From assembly GCF_020447305.1 (NCBI RefSeq), contig NZ_CP095732.1, positions 2,078,501 through 2,142,500 of the forward strand: a stretch of 64,000 bases of DNA. The letters are read 5' to 3'. Positions within the stretch are counted from its first letter, which is position 1. Each line of letters starts with the position of its first letter. Source of the DNA: Abyssibius alkaniclasticus. Its GTDB lineage: Bacteria; Pseudomonadota; Alphaproteobacteria; Rhodobacterales; Rhodobacteraceae. Positions 26,721 to 35,860 of this stretch are shown here, in pieces. Position numbers and translations under genes: made by a program. The notes below the pieces were generated by a model. It worked only from the letters and a program-made list of their open reading frames with translations. It made no database searches and was not told where the DNA came from.

Positions 26721-27233
26721 ATGACATTCCACGATCGCGGCACAAGCTGGTTTCTGGCGCAGTTGAAGCCAAACTGCGCCTATATCGCGGACAAGAACCT
26801 CAAGCGCCAGGGCTTCCAGACCTTTCTGCCGATGGAAGAGGAGACAAGGCAGCGGAACGGCAAGTTCGCCACTGCCATGCGGCCACTGTTTCCGGGCTAC
26901 ATCTTCGTCTCCTTCGATGTGGCCCGCGGGTTCTGGCGGACGGTCAACTCGACCTATGGCATCACGCGGCTGGTGAGCTTCGGCGAGGAGCCGACGGCTG
27001 TGCCGCTGGATCTGGTCTCGCAACTGATGCTGCGCTGTGATGCGAAGGGCAAGTTGCTGCCACCCAGGCTCTTGAAACCCGGTGATCAGGTCACGCTGAC
27101 CAAGGGACCATTTGCCAATTTTGTGGCAGAGGTGGAAAAGATTGCGCCGGACCGCCGGGTTTGGGTCCTGATGGAACTCATGGGCGGTCTGACCCGCGTG
27201 GCCGTCGGAGCGGATCAGCTGCGGGCTGTTTGA
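26721..27233 (+). CDS. Specialised NusG-family antiterminator (RfaH-like)
   Basis: 170 residues. The NGN domain occupies about residues 8-105 (SWFLAQLKPNCAYIADKNLKRQGF and RPLFPGYIFVSFD are conserved positions) and a KOW domain about 118-170 (LKPGDQVTLTKGPFANFVAEV). It is too divergent from housekeeping NusG and stands directly before the phosphoglycosyl transferase gene, as in other Rhodobacterales EPS loci. It probably suppresses termination in the long polysaccharide transcripts. An ops-like site precedes it. Confidence 0.88.
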   Translation: MTFHDRGTSWFLAQLKPNCAYIADKNLKRQGFQTFLPMEEETRQRNGKFATAMRPLFPGYIFVSFDVARGFWRTVNSTYGITRLVSFGEEPTAVPLDLVSQLMLRCDAKGKLLPPRLLKPGDQVTLTKGPFANFVAEVEKIAPDRRVWVLMELMGGLTRVAVGADQLRAV

Positions 27234-27295
27234 GTATGGCGGTGCTCCTGCAACCAGCATACTTTTTGCGATAGTGATGTCCAAATACAGAGGAA

Positions 27296-28501
27296 ATGCA
27301 CGTGCCTAAGAGAGTAATCATTACCGGAGCCAGCGGCTTTATTGGCATGCAGATTGTTCCGCGGCTGGTTTCGGCTGGGTTCGAGCTTCTCCTAGTTGGC
27401 CGAAATCCGGATAAGTTGAGCGAGCTCTTTCCTGGCGTCAAAAACTGCAGTTACTCCTCGCTTGCTGAAGCTGGGCAAGGCTTTGAATTGCTTTTGCATC
27501 TCGCCGTCCTGAACAACAACGCTCTATCTAACGCGGATGAGTACCAGAAGGTGAACGTTAATCTTCTAGAGCAAACACTAGCTACGGCCAAACGAGCCGG
27601 CGTTTCGAGATTTGTAAACATTACGACTTTTCATGCTCTGGACGAACACGGTTCAGAATACGCCCGTAGCAAACGCGCAGCGCTCGATATCCTGAAAGCC
27701 GAAGAAAACATTGCTATTACAAATGTCTTTCTACCAGCTGTTTATGGCGATGAATTTGTTGGCAAACTCTCGATCGTGAAGAAGGTGCCTGCGCTCCTGC
27801 GCCCTGCTGCCCTTACTTTCTTGACCGCGCTTTTACCGACAGTGCATGTGGATGAGCTTGCACGAGTCTTGGCTACTGATATTGGCGCCAAGCCGCAGTC
27901 AATCATGCTAGCATACTCCCAAGATCAAAACATAGTCTACAGAATTGGTAAGCGTCTGATTGATGTGTTGTTTAGCGTTGCGGTCATCACACTTGCGGGA
28001 TGGATTCTAGCTATTGTTTGGGTTCTGGTCCGGTTGGGATCGTCAGGGCCTGGAATATTTGCGCAGGAGCGGGTTGGGCAGAACGGAAAGACTTTCACTT
28101 GTTATAAATTTCGGACCATGAAGACTGGAACCAAGCAAGCCGGTACTCATGAAATGACCGCTGACGCGATAACAGGCATTGGGGCTTTTTTACGAAAGAC
28201 CAAGATTGATGAGTTGCCGCAAGTTTGGAACATACTTCGTGGAGAGCTAAGCCTTGTTGGGCCGAGGCCAGGCTTGCCTGTGCAGACCAAATTGACAGAT
28301 GAGCGCCAAGCGCATGGTGTATTCAGCGTCCTGCCAGGGATTACTGGGCTCGCTCAAATCAACGGAGTAGACATGAGTGATCCGGAGCGGCTTGCTCGAA
28401 TGGATGCGAAGTATATTGCACAACGCGGACTGCTGCTCGACTTGAAGATCGTTCTCGCGACATTCTTGGGGCGAGGGCAAGGAGATAAGGTTCGCGCTTG
28501 A
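27296..28501 (+). CDS. Fused NAD-dependent epimerase and monotopic phosphoglycosyl transferase
   Basis: 401 residues with two domains. Residues 1-205 form a shortened SDR-type sugar epimerase/dehydratase (RVIITGASGFIGMQIVPRLV; a YARSK tyrosine-lysine pair near residue 120). Residues ~215-401 are a bacterial sugar transferase (monoPGT): a membrane re-entrant helix (LIDVLFSVAVITLAGWILAIVW), CYKFRTMK, then KTKIDELPQVWNILRGELSLVGPRPGLP with the catalytic Asp-Glu pair and PGITGLAQING. It should make or modify and then load the first sugar onto undecaprenyl phosphate. It is the only initiating transferase in the window. Confidence 0.9.
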   Translation: MHVPKRVIITGASGFIGMQIVPRLVSAGFELLLVGRNPDKLSELFPGVKNCSYSSLAEAGQGFELLLHLAVLNNNALSNADEYQKVNVNLLEQTLATAKRAGVSRFVNITTFHALDEHGSEYARSKRAALDILKAEENIAITNVFLPAVYGDEFVGKLSIVKKVPALLRPAALTFLTALLPTVHVDELARVLATDIGAKPQSIMLAYSQDQNIVYRIGKRLIDVLFSVAVITLAGWILAIVWVLVRLGSSGPGIFAQERVGQNGKTFTCYKFRTMKTGTKQAGTHEMTADAITGIGAFLRKTKIDELPQVWNILRGELSLVGPRPGLPVQTKLTDERQAHGVFSVLPGITGLAQINGVDMSDPERLARMDAKYIAQRGLLLDLKIVLATFLGRGQGDKVRA

Positions 28502-28793
28502 GATCTGCAGGCGCGGTCAACCTGCACACCCCATTGTTTGACTGGTTCGCTGTAAGGCCCGATCGCACCGAATGACTGACGAGCTTATTCCCGCATCAAT
28601 GATTACAATGGCTTAAGGGGTAGAGAGGGTTTGCGGCCAGACCCTTCCCGTCCGCCACTTGCCATTTTGTTTGATTTGATCAAGTCGCTTTAAGCGGCCT
28701 TTTTCTTTGTTTTATATTGCCCTAGATGGATTTTGCCATTGTGCTGGATTTCTTTCGATTGCGCCCATATTCTATCCTTTGGTGGTATGAAAC
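28502..28793. other. Spacer holding a possible attachment core and a weak terminator
   Basis: No gene is seen in this ~290-base stretch. A tRNA-3'-end-like segment TCCGCCACTTGCC lies at 28651-28663 and recurs at 37618-37630. A small hairpin (GTCGC/GCGGC, 28684-28698) followed by a T-rich run could end transcription from the upstream gene. Confidence 0.45.
28651..28663 (+). repeat. 13-bp direct repeat, left copy (possible att core)
   Basis: TCCGCCACTTGCC, 130 bases before an integrase relic, recurs exactly at 37618-37630. The TCCGCCA part resembles a tRNA-Ser 3' end, a common target of tyrosine integrases. Thirteen-base repeats also arise by chance in 64 kb. Confidence 0.4.
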
Positions 28794-29515
28794 GTGGCAC
28801 TGACAGGTAAGCTAACCAAGAAACTGGTCGAGAATTTAAGTGCTGGGCGGCATGGCGATGGCGGCGGGCTGTATCTGGTTGTCGATCCATCCGGCGCGCG
28901 GCGCTGGATTGTGCGCGTCACGGTCAAAGGCCAGAAGAATCGGTTAGGCGCGCCATTACGCACCGATTTTGGCTTGGGTGGTGCCGATGTGGTGACCTTG
29001 AACCAAGCCCGCGAACGCGCGCTTGAGTATCGGCGCATGGCCAAGCAAGGTTTGAACCCACGGTTCAATGCAGCGCGCGAGATACCAACTTTCGCGGAAA
29101 TTGCCCAGCAGGTGCATATCGACCGCATGCCTACCTGGAAAAACGCCAAGCACGGGCAGCAATGGATCAACACCTTGCGCGATTATGCCTTTCACAAGAT
29201 TGGACGCATGCCAGTTGATAGCATTGAACAGCCAGAAGTGCTGATGTGCCTTTCCCCTATCTGGACAGAAAAGCACGAAACTGCGCGGCGCTTGGCCCAG
29301 CGCATAAAGATTGTTTTGGACGTGGCAAAGTCCAAGGGCTTTCGTTCGGGTGAAAACCCTGTGACCGCCATTCACGATGCACAAGTTTTGCCAAAGGTGA
29401 AAGCCAAGCCTAAGCACCACAAAGCAATGCACTGGCAGGCGGTGCCAGCCTTCTATGCTGATTTGCAGGCCCGTGACGCGATGGCAGCCAAAGCCCTTAT
29501 GTTTACATGCCTGAT
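28794..29515 (+). pseudogene. Tyrosine integrase N-terminal part (P4/DUF4102 type), truncated
   Basis: The frame opens with LTKKLVENLSAGRHGDGGGLYLVVDPSGARRWIVRVTVKGQ, the DUF4102 arm-binding domain, and continues with the core-binding SAM-like domain up to AKALMFTCL near residue 240. At that point the P4-type catalytic domain (expected to begin TATRTSEV) is missing; the DNA switches, in another frame, to a different integrase. Out-of-frame readthrough ends at 29678. It is a deletion-fusion relic with no active site. The start at 28794 is GTG. Confidence 0.85.
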
Positions 29516-29768
29516 TTGGACTACTTCAACAATAATCGCAAAGCGGCGCGGGTGGCACATACTGAACGCGATATTCCCTATTCGACAATGGAGCAGGCCG
29601 CACATGCGTTTCAGGCGATGCCGTTTGAAACCGAGTTCCAGAAACGCGACAAGGCGCTGTTTGCCTTCTTCATGCTGACAGGTGCGCGCGATGGTGCCGT
29701 GGCAACATTAAAGCTCAAGCATGTGAACATCGAGCTTGGGCATGTGTTCCAGGATGCGCGCGAGGTAA
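29507..29768 (+). pseudogene. Second tyrosine integrase, 5' fragment before the IS
   Basis: This frame (DYFNNNRKAARVAHTERDIPYSTMEQAAHAF... LTGARDGAVATLKLKHVN) is the middle of a different integrase family; the catalytic Arg of TGARDG is present. It runs to GAG GTA A where the IS begins. Removing the IS and one copy of the GTAA duplication restores the reading frame ...DAREVKTKGAKT..., joining it to the fragment at 30990. Its own N-terminus is gone, replaced by the P4-type piece. Confidence 0.87.
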
Positions 29769-29831
29769 TGACCTGACCCCCTGAAACTCCTCCGGTTTGA
29801 TGTAGAGTCCGCCCAACCAAAGGACGGACAA

Positions 29832-30095
29832 ATGAAAGCACGGTTCACGGACGAGCAGATCATTGCGATGATCAAGGAGTAGGAAGCTGGTGAGAAGACC
29901 GCCGATGTATGTCGGCGGCATGGGATCAGCTCGGCGACGTTCTACAAATACAAATCGAAGTATGGCGGCATGGAACCCTCGGATGCCAAGCGACTGCGGG
30001 CGCTGGAAGATGAGAACGTGAAGCTGAAGAAGTTGCTGGCGGAACAGATGCTCGACAATGCCATGCTGCGAGACATCAATTCAAAAAAGTGGTGA
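29832..30095 (+). pseudogene. IS3-family orfA with nonsense codon (copy 1)
   Basis: The helix-turn-helix orfA product would be 87 residues ([16 protein letters not shown], later [19 protein letters not shown], then a leucine-zipper-like C-terminus). Codon 17 is TAG at 29880-29882 where the other copy has CAG (Gln). OrfA and the frameshifted OrfAB transposase therefore cannot be made from this copy unless supplied in trans. Confidence 0.92.
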
Positions 30096-30928
30096 CGCCC
30101 GAAGCGAAGCGACAAGCGGTGGTTCACCTGTGCGAAGCGCACGGCGTGAGCCAGCGGCGGGCGTGTGATGTGCTGCAGATTGATCGATCGACGGTTCGAT
30201 ATCAGTCGATCCGTGACGATGATGGCGATCTGCGTGAGGTCATAAAACGGGTTTCTCGTGAACGGCGCCGGTTTGGATATCGGCGCATCCACGTCATGAT
30301 CGCGCGCGAGGGCCACATCGTGAATCATAAGAAGTTGAGGCGCATTTATGTCGAGGAGAAGTTGCAAGTGCGCCGTAGGGGTGGTCGGAAACGGGCCTTG
30401 GGCACAAGAAAGCCAATGGTGCTGCCTGATGGCCCGAACCAACGTTGGAGCCTGGATTTCGTGTCGGATGCTTTTACTGACGGTCGTCGGTTTCGGATTC
30501 TGGCCGTGGTGGACGATTTCACGCGCGAGAACCTGGCCTTGGTGGCTGACACCTCGCTGTCAGGATTGCGCGTCACACGCGAGCTGGATCGGGTTATCGG
30601 TGAACGTGGCGCCCCTAGGACCATAGTTTCAGACAACGGCACTGAGTTCACCAGCATGGCGATCCTCAAATGGGTTCAGGAGACTGGTATTGATTGGCAT
30701 TACATCGCGCCCGGCAAGCCTCAGCAGAACGGTTTCATCGAAAGCTTCAACGGTAAGTTGCGCGATGAATGCCTGAACGAAACGCTGTTTGGTACCTTGC
30801 GCGAAGCCCGAGAAACGCTGGCAACATGGCAGGAGGATTACAACTGGCAGAGGCCCCATTCAGCCTTAGGCAACCTGACGCCAATGGAATTTGCTGAGAA
30901 AATGAGCATGGACAAACTGGCAGCTTAA
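30089..30928 (+). CDS. IS3-family transposase OrfB (copy 1)
   Basis: 279 residues of the rve/IS3 integrase core. The DDE residues are in [17 protein letters not shown] and [13 protein letters not shown]. It is normally made as an OrfAB fusion through a -1 shift at AAAAAAG. The central third (about 30427-30811) differs from copy 2 at many positions while the rest is nearly identical. Because orfA upstream is broken, the active fusion is lost. Confidence 0.93.
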   Translation: MVTPEAKRQAVVHLCEAHGVSQRRACDVLQIDRSTVRYQSIRDDDGDLREVIKRVSRERRRFGYRRIHVMIAREGHIVNHKKLRRIYVEEKLQVRRRGGRKRALGTRKPMVLPDGPNQRWSLDFVSDAFTDGRRFRILAVVDDFTRENLALVADTSLSGLRVTRELDRVIGERGAPRTIVSDNGTEFTSMAILKWVQETGIDWHYIAPGKPQQNGFIESFNGKLRDECLNETLFGTLREARETLATWQEDYNWQRPHSALGNLTPMEFAEKMSMDKLAA

Positions 30929-30989
30929 CGCCATCAATTTAACACCACGGACTCCGCGCAAAGCTGGAGGGAACTTGGGGCGCAGGTCA

Positions 30990-31439
30990 GTAAAAACCAA
31001 AGGTGCGAAAACCATCCATAGCCAGTTCTTGCCGATTGATCCCACCTATCGCGACTGCTTCACCGCCTATTTTACCTATTTGCGCGAGGTCAAATTGTTC
31101 GGGCCAGAGGATGCGCTATTTCCCAAGGCGCGGGTGGCGGTGGTGAAGGGCAAGGGCTTTGCGAATACGAGCTTGGCGCGCACCGGCTATACCAATGGGT
31201 CAAAGTTGAACACGATCATTCGCGGTGCGTTTGCAGCGGTGCAGATGCCGCAATACACCCCACATGCCTTCCGCAAAACCCTCACCCATTATAGCGACAA
31301 GATTTGCCCAAACCGCGAGGCGTTCAAAGCATGGTCGATGAATATGGGGCATGAAAACGTGGCGACCACGATCAATTCCTACTTACCCGTGACAACCGAA
31401 CGGCAGATGGAGATTCTGCGGAATATGGGTCAGGATTAG
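30990..31439 (+). pseudogene. Second tyrosine integrase, 3' catalytic fragment after the IS
   Basis: Reads VKTKGAKTIHSQFLPIDPTYRDCF, continues through LFPKARVAV and has the catalytic boxes YTPHAFRKTLTHYSD (His-x2-Arg) and MGHENVATTINSYLPV (His and nucleophilic Tyr). It is the uninterrupted continuation of the 29507-29768 fragment. All catalytic residues of this integrase survive, split by the IS. Confidence 0.88.
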
Positions 31440-31505
31440 GTTCGCTGGTCTATTTTGAACGCTACAGATTTGGCTGCAATTTCGGTCACAGGAAATTACT
31501 CATTC

Positions 31506-31529
31506 ATGCGCTGTCAGCCGTCAGCGCAT
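31506..31529. repeat. Perfect 8-bp inverted repeat
   Basis: ATGCGCTG, 8-base loop, CAGCGCAT, between the integrase fragment and the convergent manC gene. No T-run follows on either strand, so it is not a typical terminator; it may be an old recombination or attachment structure. Confidence 0.45.
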
Positions 31530-31693
31530 ATGGTTCCAAATAGCGGTATTTGACAGCAGAGAGTTTTGATGTATCCACTCGATTGCTCATATCCAAATTT
31601 TTGCATATGATATTGCATCTAAAGCGTTAGTGCTATGTTACATTGGCACCTTGTTCACTATTTGTAATATTAACTTAGGGAACTAGACTTTCG

Positions 31694-33142
31694 CTACCCT
31701 TTCGCACCTTGCCCACGTGCGTATGCATCCTCGAAACGTATAATGTCATCCTCACCAAGATAGCCGCCAGTTTGCACCTCGATGAGAGTCAAAGGCAGCT
31801 TCCCTGGGTTCTCCATTCGATGCACAGCCCCTAGCGGAATGTAAACCGACTCGTTTTCTGTAAGCAGTTTTACTGTTGAGTCTACCGTCACACGGGCAGT
31901 ACCTTCGACAACGATCCAATGTTCAGACCTATGATGATGAGCCTGAAGGGACAATATCCCACCGGCGTTGACAACGATCCGCTTAACCTGAAATCGGCCG
32001 CCTACTGCAAGCGATTCATACCAACCCCAGGGACGATAATCTCGTGACAAGGTCTCCGCCTGAGCTACATGAGCCGATTTGAGTGCTTGTACTGCCAGTT
32101 TAACTTCTTGCGTACGCTCTTTATGTGCAATCAATACCGCGTCATCCATCGCGATTGCGACAATGTTATCTAACCCAATGCCTACCAACTGCTGATTTGG
32201 TGACTCCGACCGCAGAAGACTATTGGTACAACCTATCGCAGTCACAGGGCCCTTCAATGACATACCGTCTGGGCCCGAGACAGATTCTCGCCAGACGGCT
32301 GCCCAACTCCCAAGATCGGACCAATTTCCACCATAGGGTACGACGGTTAAATTGTCAGCCTTTTCCATAATGGCATAGTCGATCGACACGTCAGGCATCT
32401 TGGTCCACGGCTTCGGCGAAAGACGCATAAATGCAAGATCTCGTTCGCCGCCTTCCACAGATTTCCGGGCCACATCTAGCAGTTCAGGGGTATGAGCTTC
32501 AAACTCTGCAAGAATGGATCGCGTTGAAAACAGAAAAATCCCGGCGTTCCAAAGATGTTGACCTCGAGCCATCATTTCTTGTGCTCGAGCGACATTCGGC
32601 TTTTCGACAAAAGTCCTTAGTGGTTGGGGCGCGGGCGAGCATTCGGCATCAATAGGCTGAGATAACTCTAGCCAACCATAGCCTGTTTCTGCGCTATGGG
32701 GACGAATACCAAAGGTCACAATCTTACCAGACTGCGCGGAAGGCACCGCTGCTCTGACAGCGTCACGGAAGCGTTCTGCGTCGGGTATCACATGATCAGA
32801 TGGAGCGACGAGCATTAGTGCCCCAGGATGCTTTGCATCCAAAACCAATGCCGCTGCACATATAGCTGGCGCTGTATTTTTTGGGTCTGGCTCAATTAAT
32901 ATCTCACTTGGGCCAATTTCCATAGCAGCCAATTGCTCTGTAACAATAAATCGGAAGTCCGAACCTGTAACAATGATCGGCGGTGCGAAATCCTGGGCTG
33001 CCAACCTGTTGGCTGAAACTTGGAACAAGCTGTGTTCACCTAAAAGCCGCGTGAACTGTTTGGGGTAACTTTTGCGAGAAAGAGGCCACAACCTTGTGCC
33101 TGCACCACCACAAAGCAGAACAGGATGAATCTCTTGTGTCAT
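31694..33142 (-). CDS. manC: Mannose-1-phosphate guanylyltransferase / mannose-6-phosphate isomerase
   Basis: 482 residues, the usual length of the bifunctional type II enzyme. N-terminal nucleotidyltransferase: PVLLCGGAGTRLWPLSRKSYPKQF is the pyrophosphorylase signature, and FVEKPN the sugar-binding motif. C-terminal cupin isomerase: SLQAHHHRSEHWIVVEGTA with metal-binding histidines, then NESVYIPLGAVHRMENPG. It supplies GDP-D-mannose for Gmd. It is the last gene of the gmd-fcl-manC operon. Confidence 0.95.
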   Translation of the reverse strand: MTQEIHPVLLCGGAGTRLWPLSRKSYPKQFTRLLGEHSLFQVSANRLAAQDFAPPIIVTGSDFRFIVTEQLAAMEIGPSEILIEPDPKNTAPAICAAALVLDAKHPGALMLVAPSDHVIPDAERFRDAVRAAVPSAQSGKIVTFGIRPHSAETGYGWLELSQPIDAECSPAPQPLRTFVEKPNVARAQEMMARGQHLWNAGIFLFSTRSILAEFEAHTPELLDVARKSVEGGERDLAFMRLSPKPWTKMPDVSIDYAIMEKADNLTVVPYGGNWSDLGSWAAVWRESVSGPDGMSLKGPVTAIGCTNSLLRSESPNQQLVGIGLDNIVAIAMDDAVLIAHKERTQEVKLAVQALKSAHVAQAETLSRDYRPWGWYESLAVGGRFQVKRIVVNAGGILSLQAHHHRSEHWIVVEGTARVTVDSTVKLLTENESVYIPLGAVHRMENPGKLPLTLIEVQTGGYLGEDDIIRFEDAYARGQGAKG

Positions 33143-33174
33143 AAATTATCCAATCATCGCATTCCGTTTGATCA

Positions 33175-34146
33175 TCAGAGCCGCGCAGTTTCTCGGTTTT
33201 TGAGGAACCAGCGATACGCATCTGCAATACCTTCCCGCAACGTAATTCGCGCACTCCAACCCATAGATTGGATTCGGCCGACATCCATGAGCTTCCGCAT
33301 AGTACCGTCGGGTTTAGTGGGGTCAGTGACAATCTTACCTGTATAACCGGTCACATCTGCAACTAGCTCGGCAAGCTGAAATATCGAAATGTCTTCGCCA
33401 GAGCCAACATTTATATGGCTCATCATTGGCTGAACGTTTCTGTCATACACATTTTTAGGCAAATCCAGCACAAATAGACTGGCTTCAGCCATATCATCTA
33501 CATGCAGGAACTCTCGACGTGGCCGGCCAGAACCCCAAATCGACACCTCAGTCTTATTCTCGGTAGCCGCTTCGTGGAACCTGCGGATCAAAGCTGGCAT
33601 CACGTGGCTGTTTTCTGAGTGAAAATTGTCGCCAGGACCATAAAGATTAGTTGGCATTACAGATCGGTAATCTGTGCCGTGTTGCCGATTGTAACTTTCG
33701 CAAAGCTTTATTCCTGCAATTTTTGCAATGGCATATGGTTCGTTCGTTGGCTCTAAAATGCCAGTCAACAACGCGTTTTCGGCCATTGGCTGGGGCACTG
33801 AACGCGGATAGATGCAACTTGAACCAAGCTGCAGCAGTCGCCTAACGCCTGCGCCAAAAGCTTCATGAATCACGTTGCTCTGTATCATCAAATTTTCATA
33901 AATAAAGTCCGCTGGGTAGGTATTATTGGCATGAATCCCGCCAACTTTTGCCGCCGCCAGAACCACAATATCAGGGCGTATGGATTGCATGAAATCGCGC
34001 ACGTCCGCTTGACTTGTTAGATCCAGTTCCTCATGGGATCTCGTTACCAATTCCAGACTCTGGCCGGCACTTTGGCGAGCCTGTAGTCGACGCATTATTG
34101 CACCGCCAACCATACCTCGATGCCCAGCAAGAAATACCTTGAACAT
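33175..34146 (-). CDS. fcl: GDP-L-fucose synthase
   Basis: 323 residues. The Rossmann motif [39 protein letters not shown], the catalytic Tyr-x3-Lys in PYAIAKIAG, and the later [10 protein letters not shown] region are diagnostic of WcaG/Fcl. It converts GDP-4-keto-6-deoxymannose to GDP-L-fucose. The ATG at 34146 overlaps the gmd stop by one base (TAATG), giving translational coupling. Confidence 0.95.
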   Translation of the reverse strand: MFKVFLAGHRGMVGGAIMRRLQARQSAGQSLELVTRSHEELDLTSQADVRDFMQSIRPDIVVLAAAKVGGIHANNTYPADFIYENLMIQSNVIHEAFGAGVRRLLQLGSSCIYPRSVPQPMAENALLTGILEPTNEPYAIAKIAGIKLCESYNRQHGTDYRSVMPTNLYGPGDNFHSENSHVMPALIRRFHEAATENKTEVSIWGSGRPRREFLHVDDMAEASLFVLDLPKNVYDRNVQPMMSHINVGSGEDISIFQLAELVADVTGYTGKIVTDPTKPDGTMRKLMDVGRIQSMGWSARITLREGIADAYRWFLKNRETARL

Positions 34147-35276
34147 TAATGCCCACCTCCCTCTAGGGCGACCGGTAGATCAAGGCCATGGGCGCGCAAC
34201 ACAGCGTGACGACGCGCCAGTTTAAGATCTTCAGCAACCATCTCAGCGGCCATCTCTTGTACGGTGATTTCCGGCTGCCACCCCAAGTCTTCGCGTGCCC
34301 TTGTCGGGTCACCCAAAAGCGTTTCAACCTCGGCAGGCCTAAAGTACCGTACATCAATACGCAGAATAATATCTCCTTGTTTAACCGCAGGTGCGTCGTC
34401 ACCGGTGACTTCATCCACAATCGCGACTTCGTCCAAACCCTCGTTTTCAAATCGCAGCGAAATGCCAAGCTCGGCTGCACACCAAATTACAAATTCGCGC
34501 ACAGAATATTGGACACCCGTTGCAATAACATAATCCTTCGGCTTGTCTTGTTGAAGCATCATCCACTGCATTCGCACATAGTCTTTGGCGTGCCCCCAAT
34601 CGCGTAGCGCATTTATGTTGCCCATGTATAAACATGGCTCAAGCCCTTGTGCGATATTCGCCAATCCGCGCGTAATTTTGCGTGTGACAAAGGTTTCACC
34701 CCGGCGTGGGCTTTCATGGTTAAACAAAATGCCGTTGCACGCGAACATTCCGTAAGCTTCGCGGTAATTTACACACGTCCAATAAGCATATAGTTTGGCA
34801 ACGGCATAAGGGCTACGTGGGTGGAACGGCGTGGTTTCGCTTTGTGGTGTTTCTTTCACGAGACCGAATAACTCTGAAGTAGATGCCTGATAGAAACGCG
34901 TTTTGTTTTCGAGTCCAAGAAACCGAATTGCCTCAAGTAGCCGCAATGTGCCAAGCGCATCCACATCGGCCGTATATTCTGGGGCTTCAAAGCTGACTGC
35001 CACATGGGACTGAGCCCCGAGATTATAAACCTCGTGCGGCTGCACCTCTGAGAGGATTCGAGTCAAATTCGAACTATCGGTCAAATCACCATAATGCAAC
35101 TTCAACCGCTGGTGGTTGCTGTGTGGGTCTTGATAAATGTGATCAATTCGCTGCGTATTGAGTAACGAGGCACGGCGCTTTATGCCATGCACTTCGTATC
35201 CCTTTTCTAGAAGAAACTCGGCCAAATAAGAACCGTCTTGCCCGGTAATACCGGTAATTAATGCGCGTTTTGTCAT
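34146..35276 (-). CDS. gmd: GDP-mannose 4,6-dehydratase
   Basis: 376 residues from ATG 35276; the frame extends upstream but homologues begin [23 protein letters not shown]. The motif [19 protein letters not shown] and [33 protein letters not shown], with Tyr-x3-Lys, are characteristic. First step from GDP-D-mannose to GDP-L-fucose. It heads the operon. A weak AGAGACC precedes the start. Confidence 0.95.
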   Translation of the reverse strand: MTKRALITGITGQDGSYLAEFLLEKGYEVHGIKRRASLLNTQRIDHIYQDPHSNHQRLKLHYGDLTDSSNLTRILSEVQPHEVYNLGAQSHVAVSFEAPEYTADVDALGTLRLLEAIRFLGLENKTRFYQASTSELFGLVKETPQSETTPFHPRSPYAVAKLYAYWTCVNYREAYGMFACNGILFNHESPRRGETFVTRKITRGLANIAQGLEPCLYMGNINALRDWGHAKDYVRMQWMMLQQDKPKDYVIATGVQYSVREFVIWCAAELGISLRFENEGLDEVAIVDEVTGDDAPAVKQGDIILRIDVRYFRPAEVETLLGDPTRAREDLGWQPEITVQEMAAEMVAEDLKLARRHAVLRAHGLDLPVALEGGGH

Positions 35277-35860
35277 GGTCTCTGATAACACCCAGTCTTT
35301 GATCGCTTCAATGGTGATAATGAACATATTGTCACATTTTCACCAGCCCGATGCCCAGTCCAAAATGCGCGCAGTGTTTCAAAAATTGTGGTCAAAAATG
35401 TGGCTATCTGTTTGGGGCGTTTTTTGGTTTGTGTCAGCACTTTTTGTGTTGAGATAGAAATATTGATATCCTAGCAGCCAATTCGGCAGGTGCTCCATTC
35501 GGTGAATTTGCTAGTCGTCTGATTAAGGGCTGGCCTACATCTTCATCTGGCCTACGGCCATCATTGGAGGTGTTTCCGTCAAATTTGCACAGATCAATGG
35601 CGCATTGGCGTTTGCGACCTCACTCATTTTTTGCAGGAATTCTGTGCCTGTCTGTCGGCTTGGCGCAGAATATTTTTTCGTGTTATTCAAAAATGGACGT
35701 TTGATGTTGAATGGCCGGATCGATGGTATGACTTCGTGCTAACAATGTGTTTACGCTGAATTGTTGGCGTGTATCTGGCAAATGCTGACATTATCGGTGT
35801 TGACCCGTGGGGTCTTCGCTGTAAACAAGGCGCAAATGGTATTATTTCAAGGGCATCGAT
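35277..35860. other. AT-rich divergent spacer, no gene seen
   Basis: About 580 bases between divergent gmd and the glycosyltransferase-like gene. It is markedly richer in A/T than the phage and catabolic regions and must hold both promoters. No RNA gene or ORF with a ribosome site is evident. Confidence 0.5.

Larger units (their letters stand above)
29769..30989 (+). mobile_element. IS3-family insertion sequence, copy 1 (1221 bp)
   Basis: Ends are imperfect inverted repeats beginning TGACCTG and closing CAGGTCA. A 4-bp target duplication GTAA flanks it (29765-29768 and 30990-30993). It carries orfA and orfB overlapping at an AAAAAAG slippery run (30083-30089). A second copy of equal length is at 45562-46782. 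orfA of this copy has a stop codon. Confidence 0.93.

Noticed and set aside
28602-28615. 14-bp repeat ATTACAATGGCTTA shared with 47955-47968
   Set aside because: Exact 14-base pairs are expected several times by chance in 64 kb, and nothing between the copies suggests a shared element edge.
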